Shown here: positions 1 through 4,991 of the stretch, one piece after another
Layout: each line of letters starts with the position of its first letter
Numbering within the stretch: position 1 is the stretch's first letter
Source of the DNA: Alphaproteobacteria bacterium
GTDB taxonomy: Bacteria > Pseudomonadota > Alphaproteobacteria > Rs-D84
DNA: 8,022 nt
Assembly (NCBI GenBank): GCA_029051085.1
Contig: JAIDLK010000047.1
Coordinates: 1 to 8,022 of the forward strand
Direction: 5' to 3'
The notes under the pieces: generated by a model
Told to the model about the DNA's origin: nothing
What the model saw: only the letters and a program-made list of their open reading frames with translations
Database searches by the model: none
Made by a program: the position numbers and the translations under genes

Positions 1-22
1 TCAGCACACTCATATCTTTCAT
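1..22 (-). CDS. Possible 5' end of an unidentified gene downstream of rpsA (partial)
   Basis: On the minus strand an ATG at 22 opens a frame that stays open to the window edge, reading MKDMSVL. An AAAGG at 32-36 lies nine bases upstream and would serve as a Shine-Dalgarno. The start is 45 bases behind the rpsA stop, and there is no convincing terminator between them, only a weak GGGG/CCCC hairpin near 50-65 without a T-run, so co-transcription with rpsA is plausible. Seven residues are too few to name a family. The usual gene in this place in proteobacteria is ihfB, but these residues do not look like an IHF-beta start. The call rests only on start codon, spacing and context. Confidence 0.35.
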
Positions 23-67
23 TTTTTATTGCCTTTGGAATTTAAACGGGGGTGGGTGCCCCTTTTA

Positions 68-1756
68 TTATTTTTTGCTGTTTTCAATCGCAGCGCCCAA
101 GATGTCGCCCAGCACAGAGCCGCTGTCGGCCTGGTTGGCGTATTCTTTGACCGCCTGCTTTTCCAGCGTTACCTGTAACGCGCGGATAGACAGTTTAACG
201 GTGTTGCCTTCAACAGAAACAACAGACGCTTCGACTGTGTCGCCGATGTGGAACTTGTTTGTGTCCTGTTCGGCTTTTTCGCGTGACAAGTCTGTGCGAC
301 GGATAACGCCACGGATTTCATTCGGCAGAGCCAAAATCAGCTCGTCCGGGGTTACTTCGGAAACTGTGCCGGAAACAACAGCGCCTTTTTTGATGGCGAT
401 GTTTTTGCTGTCCGCGCTTTCCGTCAGCTGCTTGATACCCAATGTAACGCGTTCTTTTTCTGGGTTGATGTCCAGAATTTTGGCGGTTACTTCCTGGCCG
501 CGAACGAACTTTTTCAGTTCTTCTTCATCCAGTTTGTTCCAAGACAGGTCAGAGATGTGAACCATGCCGTCCAGTTCCGGTGTCAGTGCAACGAACAGAC
601 CGAATTCAGTTGTGTTCTTAATCGGGCCCGTTACAACGTCGCCAACATTGTGTGTTTCGGCAAACTGTTTCCACGGATTCGGCTGCAGCTGCTTATAACC
701 CAGCGAGATGCGGCGCTTTTCCTGGTCGATGCCCAGAACAACAACGTTTACATCCTGACCGTTCTGCAGAACTTTGCTCGGGTGGATGTTTTTGTTTGTC
801 CAAGACAGCTCAGACATATGAACCAGGCCTTCGATATTGTTGCCCAGGTCAATGAATGCACCGTAGTCTGTCAGGCTGGATACCTTGCCAGAGATTGTGT
901 CGCCAACGTTGAATGCGCGTGACGCTGTATCCCACGGGTCTGCTTCCAACTGTTTCGCACCCAGGGAAATACGATGGGATTCCGGGTCGAACTGAATAAC
1001 CTTAACCTTGATTTTCTGGCCGACGTGAACCAGTTCACGCGGGTGGTTAACGCGTTTCCAAGACAGGTCTGTTACGTGCAGCAAACCGTCAATTCCGCCC
1101 AGGTCAACGAATACACCGTAATCTGTGATGTTCTTAACCGTACCTTCGATAACGGCGCCCAGTGTGATGTTCTTCATCGCTTCGCGCTGTGCGGCGGCGA
1201 TGGAGTCAGACTGAATCGCGCGACGGGAAACGATTGCGTTTGTGCGCAGTGCGTCCATTTTCAATACGCGGAACTTGTCTTTCAGGCCAATCAGAGACTT
1301 TGCGTCGCGAACCGGTTTGTGGTCTACCTGAGAAGACGGCATGAATGCGAATACGCCACCCAGGTCAACTGTAAAGCCACCACGGACAACGTCGATAATT
1401 GTACCCTCCGGGTCAATACCTTCGGCAACTGTCTTTTCCAAATCTTTCCATGCTTTTTCAGCGCGTGCCTTGGTGTATGACAGAACGGCTGTACCTTCGC
1501 GGGATTCATAACGTTCAACAAAAACGTCGATGATATCGCCGACAGACGGAACAGATGCGCCGAATTCTTTCAGCGGAACGCGGCCTTCGGATTTCAGGCC
1601 AACGTCAACCATTGCGAAGTCACCGCGAATGTCTTTGACTGTACCCTTGGTTGCATAACCCTGCAGTGTTTCCTGTGCGCCATAGTTCGCATCAAACATT
1701 TTGACGAAATCTTCGCCAGACAGGGGGTTAAATAAATCTTTGGATAAATCTTTCAT
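68..1756 (-). CDS. rpsA: 30S ribosomal protein S1
   Basis: Ribosomal protein S1 binds mRNA on the 30S subunit and helps load structured or weak-SD messages. The 562-residue product has six S1 (OB-fold) repeats at about residues 35-100, 118-183, 200-270, 285-357, 370-444 and 457-527. Repeats 3 and 4 carry the typical TDYG-x-F-x-DLG and GLLHVTDLSW or GLVHMSELSW motifs. Length and repeat number match the proteobacterial six-domain form, and the first two domains resemble alphaproteobacterial S1. The frame is open 31 codons further up to an ATG at 1849, but the predicted transcript begins near 1853, so I start at 1756 (MKDLSKDLF). No Shine-Dalgarno is visible in the 15 bases before this ATG, a trait also known for E. 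coli rpsA. The leader of about 97 nt may allow S1 autocontrol (inference). Confidence 0.97.
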   Translation of the reverse strand: MKDLSKDLFNPLSGEDFVKMFDANYGAQETLQGYATKGTVKDIRGDFAMVDVGLKSEGRVPLKEFGASVPSVGDIIDVFVERYESREGTAVLSYTKARAEKAWKDLEKTVAEGIDPEGTIIDVVRGGFTVDLGGVFAFMPSSQVDHKPVRDAKSLIGLKDKFRVLKMDALRTNAIVSRRAIQSDSIAAAQREAMKNITLGAVIEGTVKNITDYGVFVDLGGIDGLLHVTDLSWKRVNHPRELVHVGQKIKVKVIQFDPESHRISLGAKQLEADPWDTASRAFNVGDTISGKVSSLTDYGAFIDLGNNIEGLVHMSELSWTNKNIHPSKVLQNGQDVNVVVLGIDQEKRRISLGYKQLQPNPWKQFAETHNVGDVVTGPIKNTTEFGLFVALTPELDGMVHISDLSWNKLDEEELKKFVRGQEVTAKILDINPEKERVTLGIKQLTESADSKNIAIKKGAVVSGTVSEVTPDELILALPNEIRGVIRRTDLSREKAEQDTNKFHIGDTVEASVVSVEGNTVKLSIRALQVTLEKQAVKEYANQADSGSVLGDILGAAIENSKK

Positions 1757-1820
1757 AAAGAATGTATACAAAGCTTGCCATCGCCAAATTATTTTTGAAA
1801 CGGCGAGGTCTTGTGGGGTT

Positions 1821-1862
1821 AATCGGACTGATTTAGCGCCCACCCGCAAAATCTGACTGATT
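1821..1862 (-). repeat. Two near-identical 13-mers in the rpsA promoter and leader
   Basis: On the minus strand AATCAGTCAGATT (1850-1862) and AATCAGTCCGATT (1821-1833) match at 12 of 13 positions and start 29 bases apart. Each is itself an imperfect palindrome (AATC, five bases, GATT). The first overlaps the end of the -10 hexamer and the predicted transcription start; the second lies about +20 to +32. They could be operator sites or small RNA hairpins acting in autoregulation. The function is inferred from position only. Confidence 0.5.
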
Positions 1863-1888
1863 ATACGTTATCTTTTTTGTAAAAGCAA
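1860..1888 (-). promoter_or_regulatory. Promoter of rpsA
   Basis: On the minus strand TTGCTT (1883-1888), a 17-base spacer and TATAAT (1860-1865) form a strong sigma70-type promoter. Transcription should begin near 1853, leaving a leader of about 97 nt before the chosen rpsA ATG. Its -35 lies eight bases from the -35 of the divergent methyltransferase gene. Confidence 0.75.
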
Positions 1889-1896
1889 GATATTTG

Positions 1897-1924
1897 TTGA
1901 CAATTAGCGTATCAGTGATATTCT
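1897..1924 (+). promoter_or_regulatory. Promoter of the methyltransferase gene
   Basis: TTGACA (1897-1902) is a consensus -35. With a 16-base spacer the best -10 is TATTCT (1919-1924). Transcription would then begin near 1931, immediately before the ATG at 1932, which predicts a leaderless mRNA. The -10 is only a 4-of-6 match, so the exact start is uncertain. Confidence 0.5.
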
Positions 1925-1931
1925 TATTGGC

Positions 1932-2612
1932 ATGTCTATCTATTATTTAAAAAAGTATTCTTTCCATTATCCTTTTCGTGAAGATGATGGAACACCGATG
2001 ATGATGTGCACCATTCCTGTGGAGGCACAGGTAGAAATGTATCGGAGGCGTTTCGGTCGGGAGCCGCGGTCTTATTTTGATTGTGGTGCGGCCACCGGGG
2101 TTATGGTTGCAATGGCGTCAAGAATGGGCTTGCAGGCAACCGGCATAGATGTGCGTCGATATAATCCAAATCATGATTTGGCGTATTTGACAGAGCCCTA
2201 CTTTGCCCGTGGGCAGATAAAGATTTGCTCCATTTTGGATGCGATGCCTGTTCGTGCGGATTTGGCATATTGTAATGGTACGCTGACCTATATGAACGAG
2301 GTTACGCTGCCATTGGCGCTAAGTAAATTTAGTAATGTTGATATGCTGATTGCGATTCATAATACGACCGAAGATATTGTGGCGGCACGTGAAATGGGCG
2401 ACCCGATTGTTCATAGCGAGCCGCGATTGATTCGAGCCCGGCAATGGTGGCTAAACGCTTTTCGGCAAAACGGCTTTAGTGTCAGATACAATAATCAATA
2501 TAATTGTTTTTGTGCCGTACCCGAAAAGATGAATGAGAGGGATCGTTTAATTGACGATTTGACTGCAAAGCGTATAAAAGTTCAGGACTTCACGAACGGG
2601 CGTTTGCGATAA
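1932..2612 (+). CDS. Class I SAM-dependent methyltransferase, substrate unknown
   Basis: The 226-residue protein has a Rossmann-type SAM site: FDCGAATG at residues 49-56 (motif I, D-x-G-x-x-x-G) and GIDVRR with the acidic D73 expected to bind the ribose hydroxyls. ADLAYCNGTLTY (109-120) sits where motif IV lies. These features support methyl transfer from S-adenosylmethionine, but nothing identifies the acceptor. No signal peptide or membrane segment is seen, so it is probably cytoplasmic. There is no Shine-Dalgarno before ATG 1932 and the promoter predicts a leaderless transcript. Later in-frame ATGs at residues 23-25 are alternative starts, though the N-terminal YYLKKYSFHYPF looks like real protein. 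It is transcribed alone, divergent from rpsA, and ends at a shared bidirectional terminator. Confidence 0.8.
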   Translation: MSIYYLKKYSFHYPFREDDGTPMMMCTIPVEAQVEMYRRRFGREPRSYFDCGAATGVMVAMASRMGLQATGIDVRRYNPNHDLAYLTEPYFARGQIKICSILDAMPVRADLAYCNGTLTYMNEVTLPLALSKFSNVDMLIAIHNTTEDIVAAREMGDPIVHSEPRLIRARQWWLNAFRQNGFSVRYNNQYNCFCAVPEKMNERDRLIDDLTAKRIKVQDFTNGRLR

Positions 2613-2618
2613 TATCTT

Positions 2619-2645
2619 AAAAAACCGCCGGTTGGCGGTTTTTTT
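2619..2645. terminator. Bidirectional intrinsic terminator between convergent genes
   Basis: The arms CCGCC (2625-2629) and GGCGG (2634-2638) enclose loop GGTT and are flanked by six A on the left and seven T on the right. It can therefore end transcription from both sides. On the minus strand it overlaps the stop codon of cysteine-rich gene A at 2644-2646. Confidence 0.88.
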
Positions 2646-3177
2646 AATTTTTGTAATAGCAGTTTTCGGTGTATATGCCGGAGCCTGTACTGTCGCTGAA
2701 GCCGGTTCCCGACGGAATATAACATGCGGTTATGGTCGTGCTGCCCGCGGCGGACATGCCGTAAATGCCACCGGATGCCGGACAGCGCGTACAGCCGGAT
2801 GTGCCGTTTGACGTTGTGCCGTAATATCCCTCCGCACAGCGATAGCTGTAATATCGGCTGCAGGAATTACAACTGCAATATGCGATGTTGCGGCGCTGGT
2901 ATCCTGTGCCATAGTTTTCCCATTCGCTGCTGTTGCAATTACTGCAGCCGTTGCAGACGCAATTATATGTGCTTGTTCCTGAGCCGTTTGTATAGCAGCT
3001 GCAGGTTCCGATTTCTTTGGCACTACATTCAAATCCGTTTAATGAATCGCTCCACGTGTATGTGGCGCAATCATTTGCGCTGTCGCCCTTTTCTTCGCAC
3101 GATGGCGCGTATGCGAGTGATGGCTGTGGTGCTTGTATAATTGCAATTATGCCGGCATATAGTATTATTTTTCTCAT
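2644..3177 (-). CDS. Secreted cysteine-rich protein A (GYY/CPASGG family)
   Basis: The 177-residue protein starts with a signal peptide (RKIILYAGIIAII core, likely cut near LAYA, residue 24). The mature part has 17 cysteines, many as CxC, CxxC and CxxxC, and little else hydrophobic, as in an exported disulfide-stabilised or metal-binding protein. Residues 114-177 form a module, C-A-E-GYYG ... CTRCPASGGIYG ... CYIPSGT-G-FSD ... NCYYKN, shared with protein B and ending at the stop codon. I do not know the function; surface or periplasmic location is inferred. The start at 3177 is chosen over an upstream ATG at 3204 because AAGGGG and GGGA precede it and the signal peptide begins there. Expression is probably controlled by the structured leader immediately upstream. 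Confidence 0.8.
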   Translation of the reverse strand: MRKIILYAGIIAIIQAPQPSLAYAPSCEEKGDSANDCATYTWSDSLNGFECSAKEIGTCSCYTNGSGTSTYNCVCNGCSNCNSSEWENYGTGYQRRNIAYCSCNSCSRYYSYRCAEGYYGTTSNGTSGCTRCPASGGIYGMSAAGSTTITACYIPSGTGFSDSTGSGIYTENCYYKN

Positions 3178-3202
3178 TCCCAACCCCTTGTCTTGTATGA
3201 AC

Positions 3203-3228
3203 AAAAAAACCGCCGAATAGATGGCGGT
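3203..3228 (-). terminator. Leader (attenuator) terminator before cysteine-rich gene A
   Basis: On the minus strand ACCGCC (3223-3228), an eight-base loop and GGCGGT (3209-3214) are followed by a run of seven U (3203-3209). This is a canonical intrinsic terminator placed inside the 5' leader, about 25 bases before the ATG and upstream of the Shine-Dalgarno. It must be read through for gene A to be expressed, so it is best read as an attenuator. The hairpin, including its loop, is identical in the second leader. Confidence 0.82.
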
Positions 3229-3447
3229 CGGGGAGTTAAGAAAATCATAATTGAAAATGACCCCGGCGGTCTTTGGGCGCGAATGCGCCCTGTTCTATAA
3301 CCGACGGCTCCCCGGCCGATTATGGTCAGGGTTTGTACAATAAAAGGCGCCAATGCGCCGCAATGTACTTTGCGGATTCAGCCGGTTGCCCGACCGTTCA
3401 ATTATGGGTTTTCTTACGACCCCGAACCCAATATCCCTTTGGATTCG
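3203..3447 (-). promoter_or_regulatory. Structured leader RNA, copy A (candidate attenuator or riboswitch-like element)
   Basis: This gene-free stretch is the predicted 5' leader of gene A and is homologous over its length to the leader at 4092-4334. In RNA order: a 22-nt block identical in both copies (3437-3416); stem TGGGTT/AACCCA (3430-3425 with 3410-3405); small CGGT/ACCG hairpin (3396-3383); CCGCAA/TTGCGG (3375-3358); GGCGC-ATTG-GCGCC (3359-3346), overlapping the previous arm; CCCTGACC/GGCCGGGG (3331-3310, one A.C mismatch); conserved GGGGAGCCGTCGGTTATA; GGGCGC-ATTC-GCGCCC (3290-3275); GACC/GGTC (3271-3259); then the terminator. GGCCGGGGAG (3317-3308) can instead pair, with one mismatch, with CTCCCCGACC (3235-3226) that overlaps the terminator arm. 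The ligand or trigger is unknown. I recognise no Rfam class, and all folding was done by eye. Confidence 0.7.
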
Positions 3448-3453
3448 TTTGTG

Positions 3454-3482
3454 ATTATAAATTATGCGGGTGGTTTTTGCAA
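3454..3482 (-). promoter_or_regulatory. Promoter of leader and cysteine-rich gene A
   Basis: On the minus strand TTGCAA (3477-3482), a 17-base spacer and TATAAT (3454-3459) make a near-ideal promoter. Sixteen bases separate the -10 from the conserved leader block, exactly as in the second copy. It lies four bases beyond the T-run of the slyB-like gene's terminator, so gene A has its own transcription start. Confidence 0.8.
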
Positions 3483-3485
3483 TAT

Positions 3486-3510
3486 AAAAACACCCGCCAG
3501 ACGGCGGGTG
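3486..3510 (-). terminator. Terminator of the slyB-like gene
   Basis: On the minus strand the perfect eight-pair stem CACCCGCC/GGCGGGTG (3491-3510, four-base loop) is followed by TTTTT (3486-3490). It begins 12 bases after the stop codon of the lipoprotein gene and separates it from the promoter of gene A. Confidence 0.88.
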
Positions 3511-3522
3511 CAAATCGTGTGT

Positions 3523-3978
3523 TTATCGCGGTATTATTCGGGCGCGTTCACCGGAGTTCGCGTCCAGGACATATACCGCCTGGCCGACCGAGAATTTTAC
3601 ATCAGCGCCCTGGGTAAGTGTTATCGCCTTGCTGTTTTCAAGTTTTACGATATATTCATATCCGTTTTGTGCAGACAGGCCTTCTTGGGCTTTGGCACCC
3701 AATGCGCCGCCCAAAACTGCGCCGCCGACCGCGCCGATGATGTTAACGGCGCTGTTCCCGCCAATCATTGAACCGGCCGCCCCGCCCGCGATACCGCCCG
3801 CCAGTGAGCCGACACCACCGTTTTCCGTTGCAACACGCACTTCGCGTACGTTGATAATTGTCCCCTCTTGTACAGAGTTAATTTGGCCGGTTGCCGACGT
3901 CTGATAACTGTTGGTGTTCAGGTTTGCCGCACATGCGGTCAGTGCGACAACGCAAAAGATAGCCAGAACTTTTTTCAT
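3523..3978 (-). CDS. slyB: SlyB-family outer-membrane lipoprotein (glycine-zipper)
   Basis: The 151-residue precursor has a lipoprotein signal with lipobox L-T-A-C at residues 13-16; residue +2 is Ala rather than Asp, consistent with Lol transport to the outer membrane. The Gly/Ala-rich stretch at about 54-96 (GGVGSLAGGIAGGAAG ... GAVGGAVLGGALG) is a glycine-zipper double membrane-spanning unit. The flanks also match the SlyB pattern: EGTIINVREV before the zipper, and VKFSVGQAVYVL then a terminal IIPR after it. Length fits E. coli SlyB (155 aa). The family supports outer-membrane integrity; in E. coli it is linked to Mg2+/PhoPQ stress, which is not shown here. AGGAG at 3986-3990 fixes the start. 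The gene is monocistronic and lies between the two inverted leader copies. Confidence 0.87.
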   Translation of the reverse strand: MKKVLAIFCVVALTACAANLNTNSYQTSATGQINSVQEGTIINVREVRVATENGGVGSLAGGIAGGAAGSMIGGNSAVNIIGAVGGAVLGGALGAKAQEGLSAQNGYEYIVKLENSKAITLTQGADVKFSVGQAVYVLDANSGERARIIPR

Positions 3979-4001
3979 TTATTCGCTCCTTTTCCAGTAA
4001 A

Positions 4002-4030
4002 ATTATAGTCTTGTTTTTATGTGATTGCAA
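4002..4030 (-). promoter_or_regulatory. Promoter of the slyB-like gene
   Basis: On the minus strand TTGCAA (4025-4030), 17 bases and TATAAT (4002-4007) use the same hexamers and spacing as the gene A promoter. The predicted start near 3995 leaves a short leader holding the AGGAG ribosome site. The divergent -35 of gene B begins at 4057; the 26 bases between show no clear operator. Confidence 0.8.
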
Positions 4031-4056
4031 CTGACAAAAAATCCATGTTATTTAGA

Positions 4057-4085
4057 TTGCCTTTAATAAATGTATGCGATATAGT
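4057..4085 (+). promoter_or_regulatory. Promoter of leader and cysteine-rich gene B
   Basis: TTGCCT (4057-4062), a 17-base spacer and TATAGT (4080-4085) form a sigma70-type promoter. As at gene A, 16 bases separate the -10 from the identical 22-nt leader block at 4102, so promoter and leader were duplicated or conserved as one unit. Confidence 0.72.
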
Positions 4086-4091
4086 TTTGGG

Positions 4092-4334
4092 GAATCCGAT
4101 AGGGATATTGGGTTCGGGGTCGTCAAAAAGCCCACACAAAAGCGGTGTGCATATGCATGCTGTATCCGCATATATTGCGGCGCAAACGCGCCCTTTGTTA
4201 TATATGCCCCGATTTTAACAGGTCGGGGAGCCGTCGGTTATACCACAGGATGCTGCTCGTATCCAAAGACCGTCGGGGTCATTCTTTTGTGTGATTTTTT
4301 GAACTCCCCGACCGCCATCTATTCGGCGGTTTTT
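4092..4334 (+). promoter_or_regulatory. Structured leader RNA, copy B (candidate attenuator or riboswitch-like element)
   Basis: This is the predicted 5' leader of gene B and the second copy of the element at 3203-3447. In order: identical 22-nt block (4102-4123); stem TGGGTT/AGCCCA (4109-4114 with 4129-4134), pairing kept by a G.U; a possible CACAC/GTGTG hairpin (4133-4149); CCGCA/TGCGG (4166-4180); GGCGC-AAAC-GCGCC (4179-4192); CCCCGA/TCGGGG (4207-4228); conserved GGGGAGCCGTCGGTTATA (4225-4242); GGATGC/GTATCC (4248-4264), which replaces GGGCGC/GCGCCC of copy A with pairing retained; GACC/GGTC (4268-4280); then the terminator. GGTCGGGGAG (4221-4230) is perfectly complementary to CTCCCCGACC (4304-4313), which shares ACC with the terminator arm. 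This gives alternative terminator-on and terminator-off folds. No conserved leader peptide is seen. The trigger is unknown. Confidence 0.72.
4311..4334 (+). terminator. Leader (attenuator) terminator before cysteine-rich gene B
   Basis: ACCGCC (4311-4316), loop ATCTATTC and GGCGGT (4325-4330) are followed by a U-run to 4334. The Shine-Dalgarno AAGGGGG (4349-4355) and the ATG at 4361 lie just downstream. The hairpin sits within a 33-base stretch identical to copy A. Confidence 0.82.
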
Positions 4335-4360
4335 GTTTAACAAAAAACAAGGGGGCAAAA

Positions 4361-4960
4361 ATGAAATCTTTATTTGTTATGGCGTCGTGTTTGGCATATG
4401 CCGGCATGGCATTAGGCGCAGAGATGTGTGTTATTTCCAATATGCCAATGAATGATGGGACAACTGTTTATATATATGATGACAGCTGCAAGCCATCGTC
4501 TGATGATAGTGGTGATTTCCTGGTTATAAGTGCGTGTGATATGTGCGCCGGCAAAACGACCACGTCTGGCGGAATTACAACTGTAAGGGCCGCCGGCAAG
4601 GTAACGGGCAGCTTTCCCAGTGGTGGCGGATTGGTTAGGTGTACATGTTCGCCGGGCACAGTAAGCTACAAATGTGCCAGCGGGTATTATGGAACGGCTA
4701 CCTCGGCGCAATCCGGATGCACGGCATGTCCTGGAAACGCCACATGTAGTGGCGGAAATGGTTCGGTTTTCAGATGCAATGTTGGCTATTATAAAAATGG
4801 CACCTCTTGTACCCGTTGTCCGGCCTCTGGTGGTGTGTACGGCACAACGGCCGGTGCCGGTGCAACGTCTGTGACAGAATGCTATCTGCCGTCTGGAACT
4901 GCGTTTAGTGATGCAAGCGGCAGCGGCACGTATGAAGGTAATTGCTATTATTCAAATTAA
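4361..4960 (+). CDS. Secreted cysteine-rich protein B (GYY/CPASGG family)
   Basis: The 199-residue protein has a signal peptide (residues 1 to about 19-20, ...YAGMALGA) and 15 cysteines after it. Two related repeats occur: C-A-S-GYYG ... SGCTACPGNATC at 105-129 and C-N-V-GYYKNGTSCTRCPASGG at 139-157. The last 50 residues (CTRCPASGGVYG ... CYLPSGT-A-FSD ... NCYYSN) match protein A closely: 11 of the first 12 residues and 18 of the last 26 are identical. The N-terminal half, with a different cysteine pattern and an acidic YDDSC...SSDDSGD stretch, does not align with A. An exported, disulfide-rich surface or periplasmic role is inferred; no enzymatic motif was seen. The start has AAGGGGG five to six bases upstream. 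A bidirectional terminator follows immediately. Confidence 0.82.
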   Translation: MKSLFVMASCLAYAGMALGAEMCVISNMPMNDGTTVYIYDDSCKPSSDDSGDFLVISACDMCAGKTTTSGGITTVRAAGKVTGSFPSGGGLVRCTCSPGTVSYKCASGYYGTATSAQSGCTACPGNATCSGGNGSVFRCNVGYYKNGTSCTRCPASGGVYGTTAGAGATSVTECYLPSGTAFSDASGSGTYEGNCYYSN

Positions 4961-4986
4961 AAATCCCGCCAAGTGGCGGGATTTTT
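4959..4986. terminator. Bidirectional terminator between gene B and tig
   Basis: ATCCCGCC (4963-4970), loop AAGT and GGCGGGAT (4975-4982) form a perfect stem with A-run on the left and TTTTT (4982-4986) on the right. It abuts the stop of gene B and lies just past the tig stop at 4992, so it can serve both convergent genes. Confidence 0.9.
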
Positions 4987-4991
4987 GCTTT

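Noticed and set aside
974..1480. Long plus-strand open frames opposite rpsA (also 75-560 and 557-922)
   Set aside because: They lie entirely antisense to a clear six-domain S1 gene, have no ribosome site and read as compositional shadows.
3322..3771. 149-aa plus-strand frame spanning leader A and the slyB-like gene
   Set aside because: It crosses a terminator and promoter and is antisense to a well-supported lipoprotein gene.
4102..4134. tRNA-like T-arm (GGGTTCG) in the 22-nt block
   Set aside because: No acceptor stem, anticodon arm or D-arm can be assembled around it, so it is not a tRNA gene.
4155..4220. Short leader-peptide gene in copy B (ATG near 4154, reading to a TAA at about 4217)
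   Set aside because: No counterpart in copy A and no clear ribosome site, so a translated attenuator peptide is not supported.
4092..4334. T-box, cobalamin or other known riboswitch
   Set aside because: No T-box AGGGTGG core and no cobalamin-type conserved box were found; the resemblance is limited to a leader with a terminator.
3203..4335. Insertion sequence or MITE, suggested by inverted repeats around one gene
   Set aside because: No transposase, no target-site duplications, and the inverted segments coincide with promoters, leaders and terminators of paralogous genes.
4074..4340. Possible 88-aa protein in leader B and 72-aa protein in leader A (3295-3513, minus) sharing a short RDIGFGVV-[KR]-KP stretch
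   Set aside because: The shared residues come only from the 22-nt identical block and its edge. The rest of the two frames is unrelated, starts lie upstream of or within the promoters, there is no SD, and the sequence is better explained as structured RNA.
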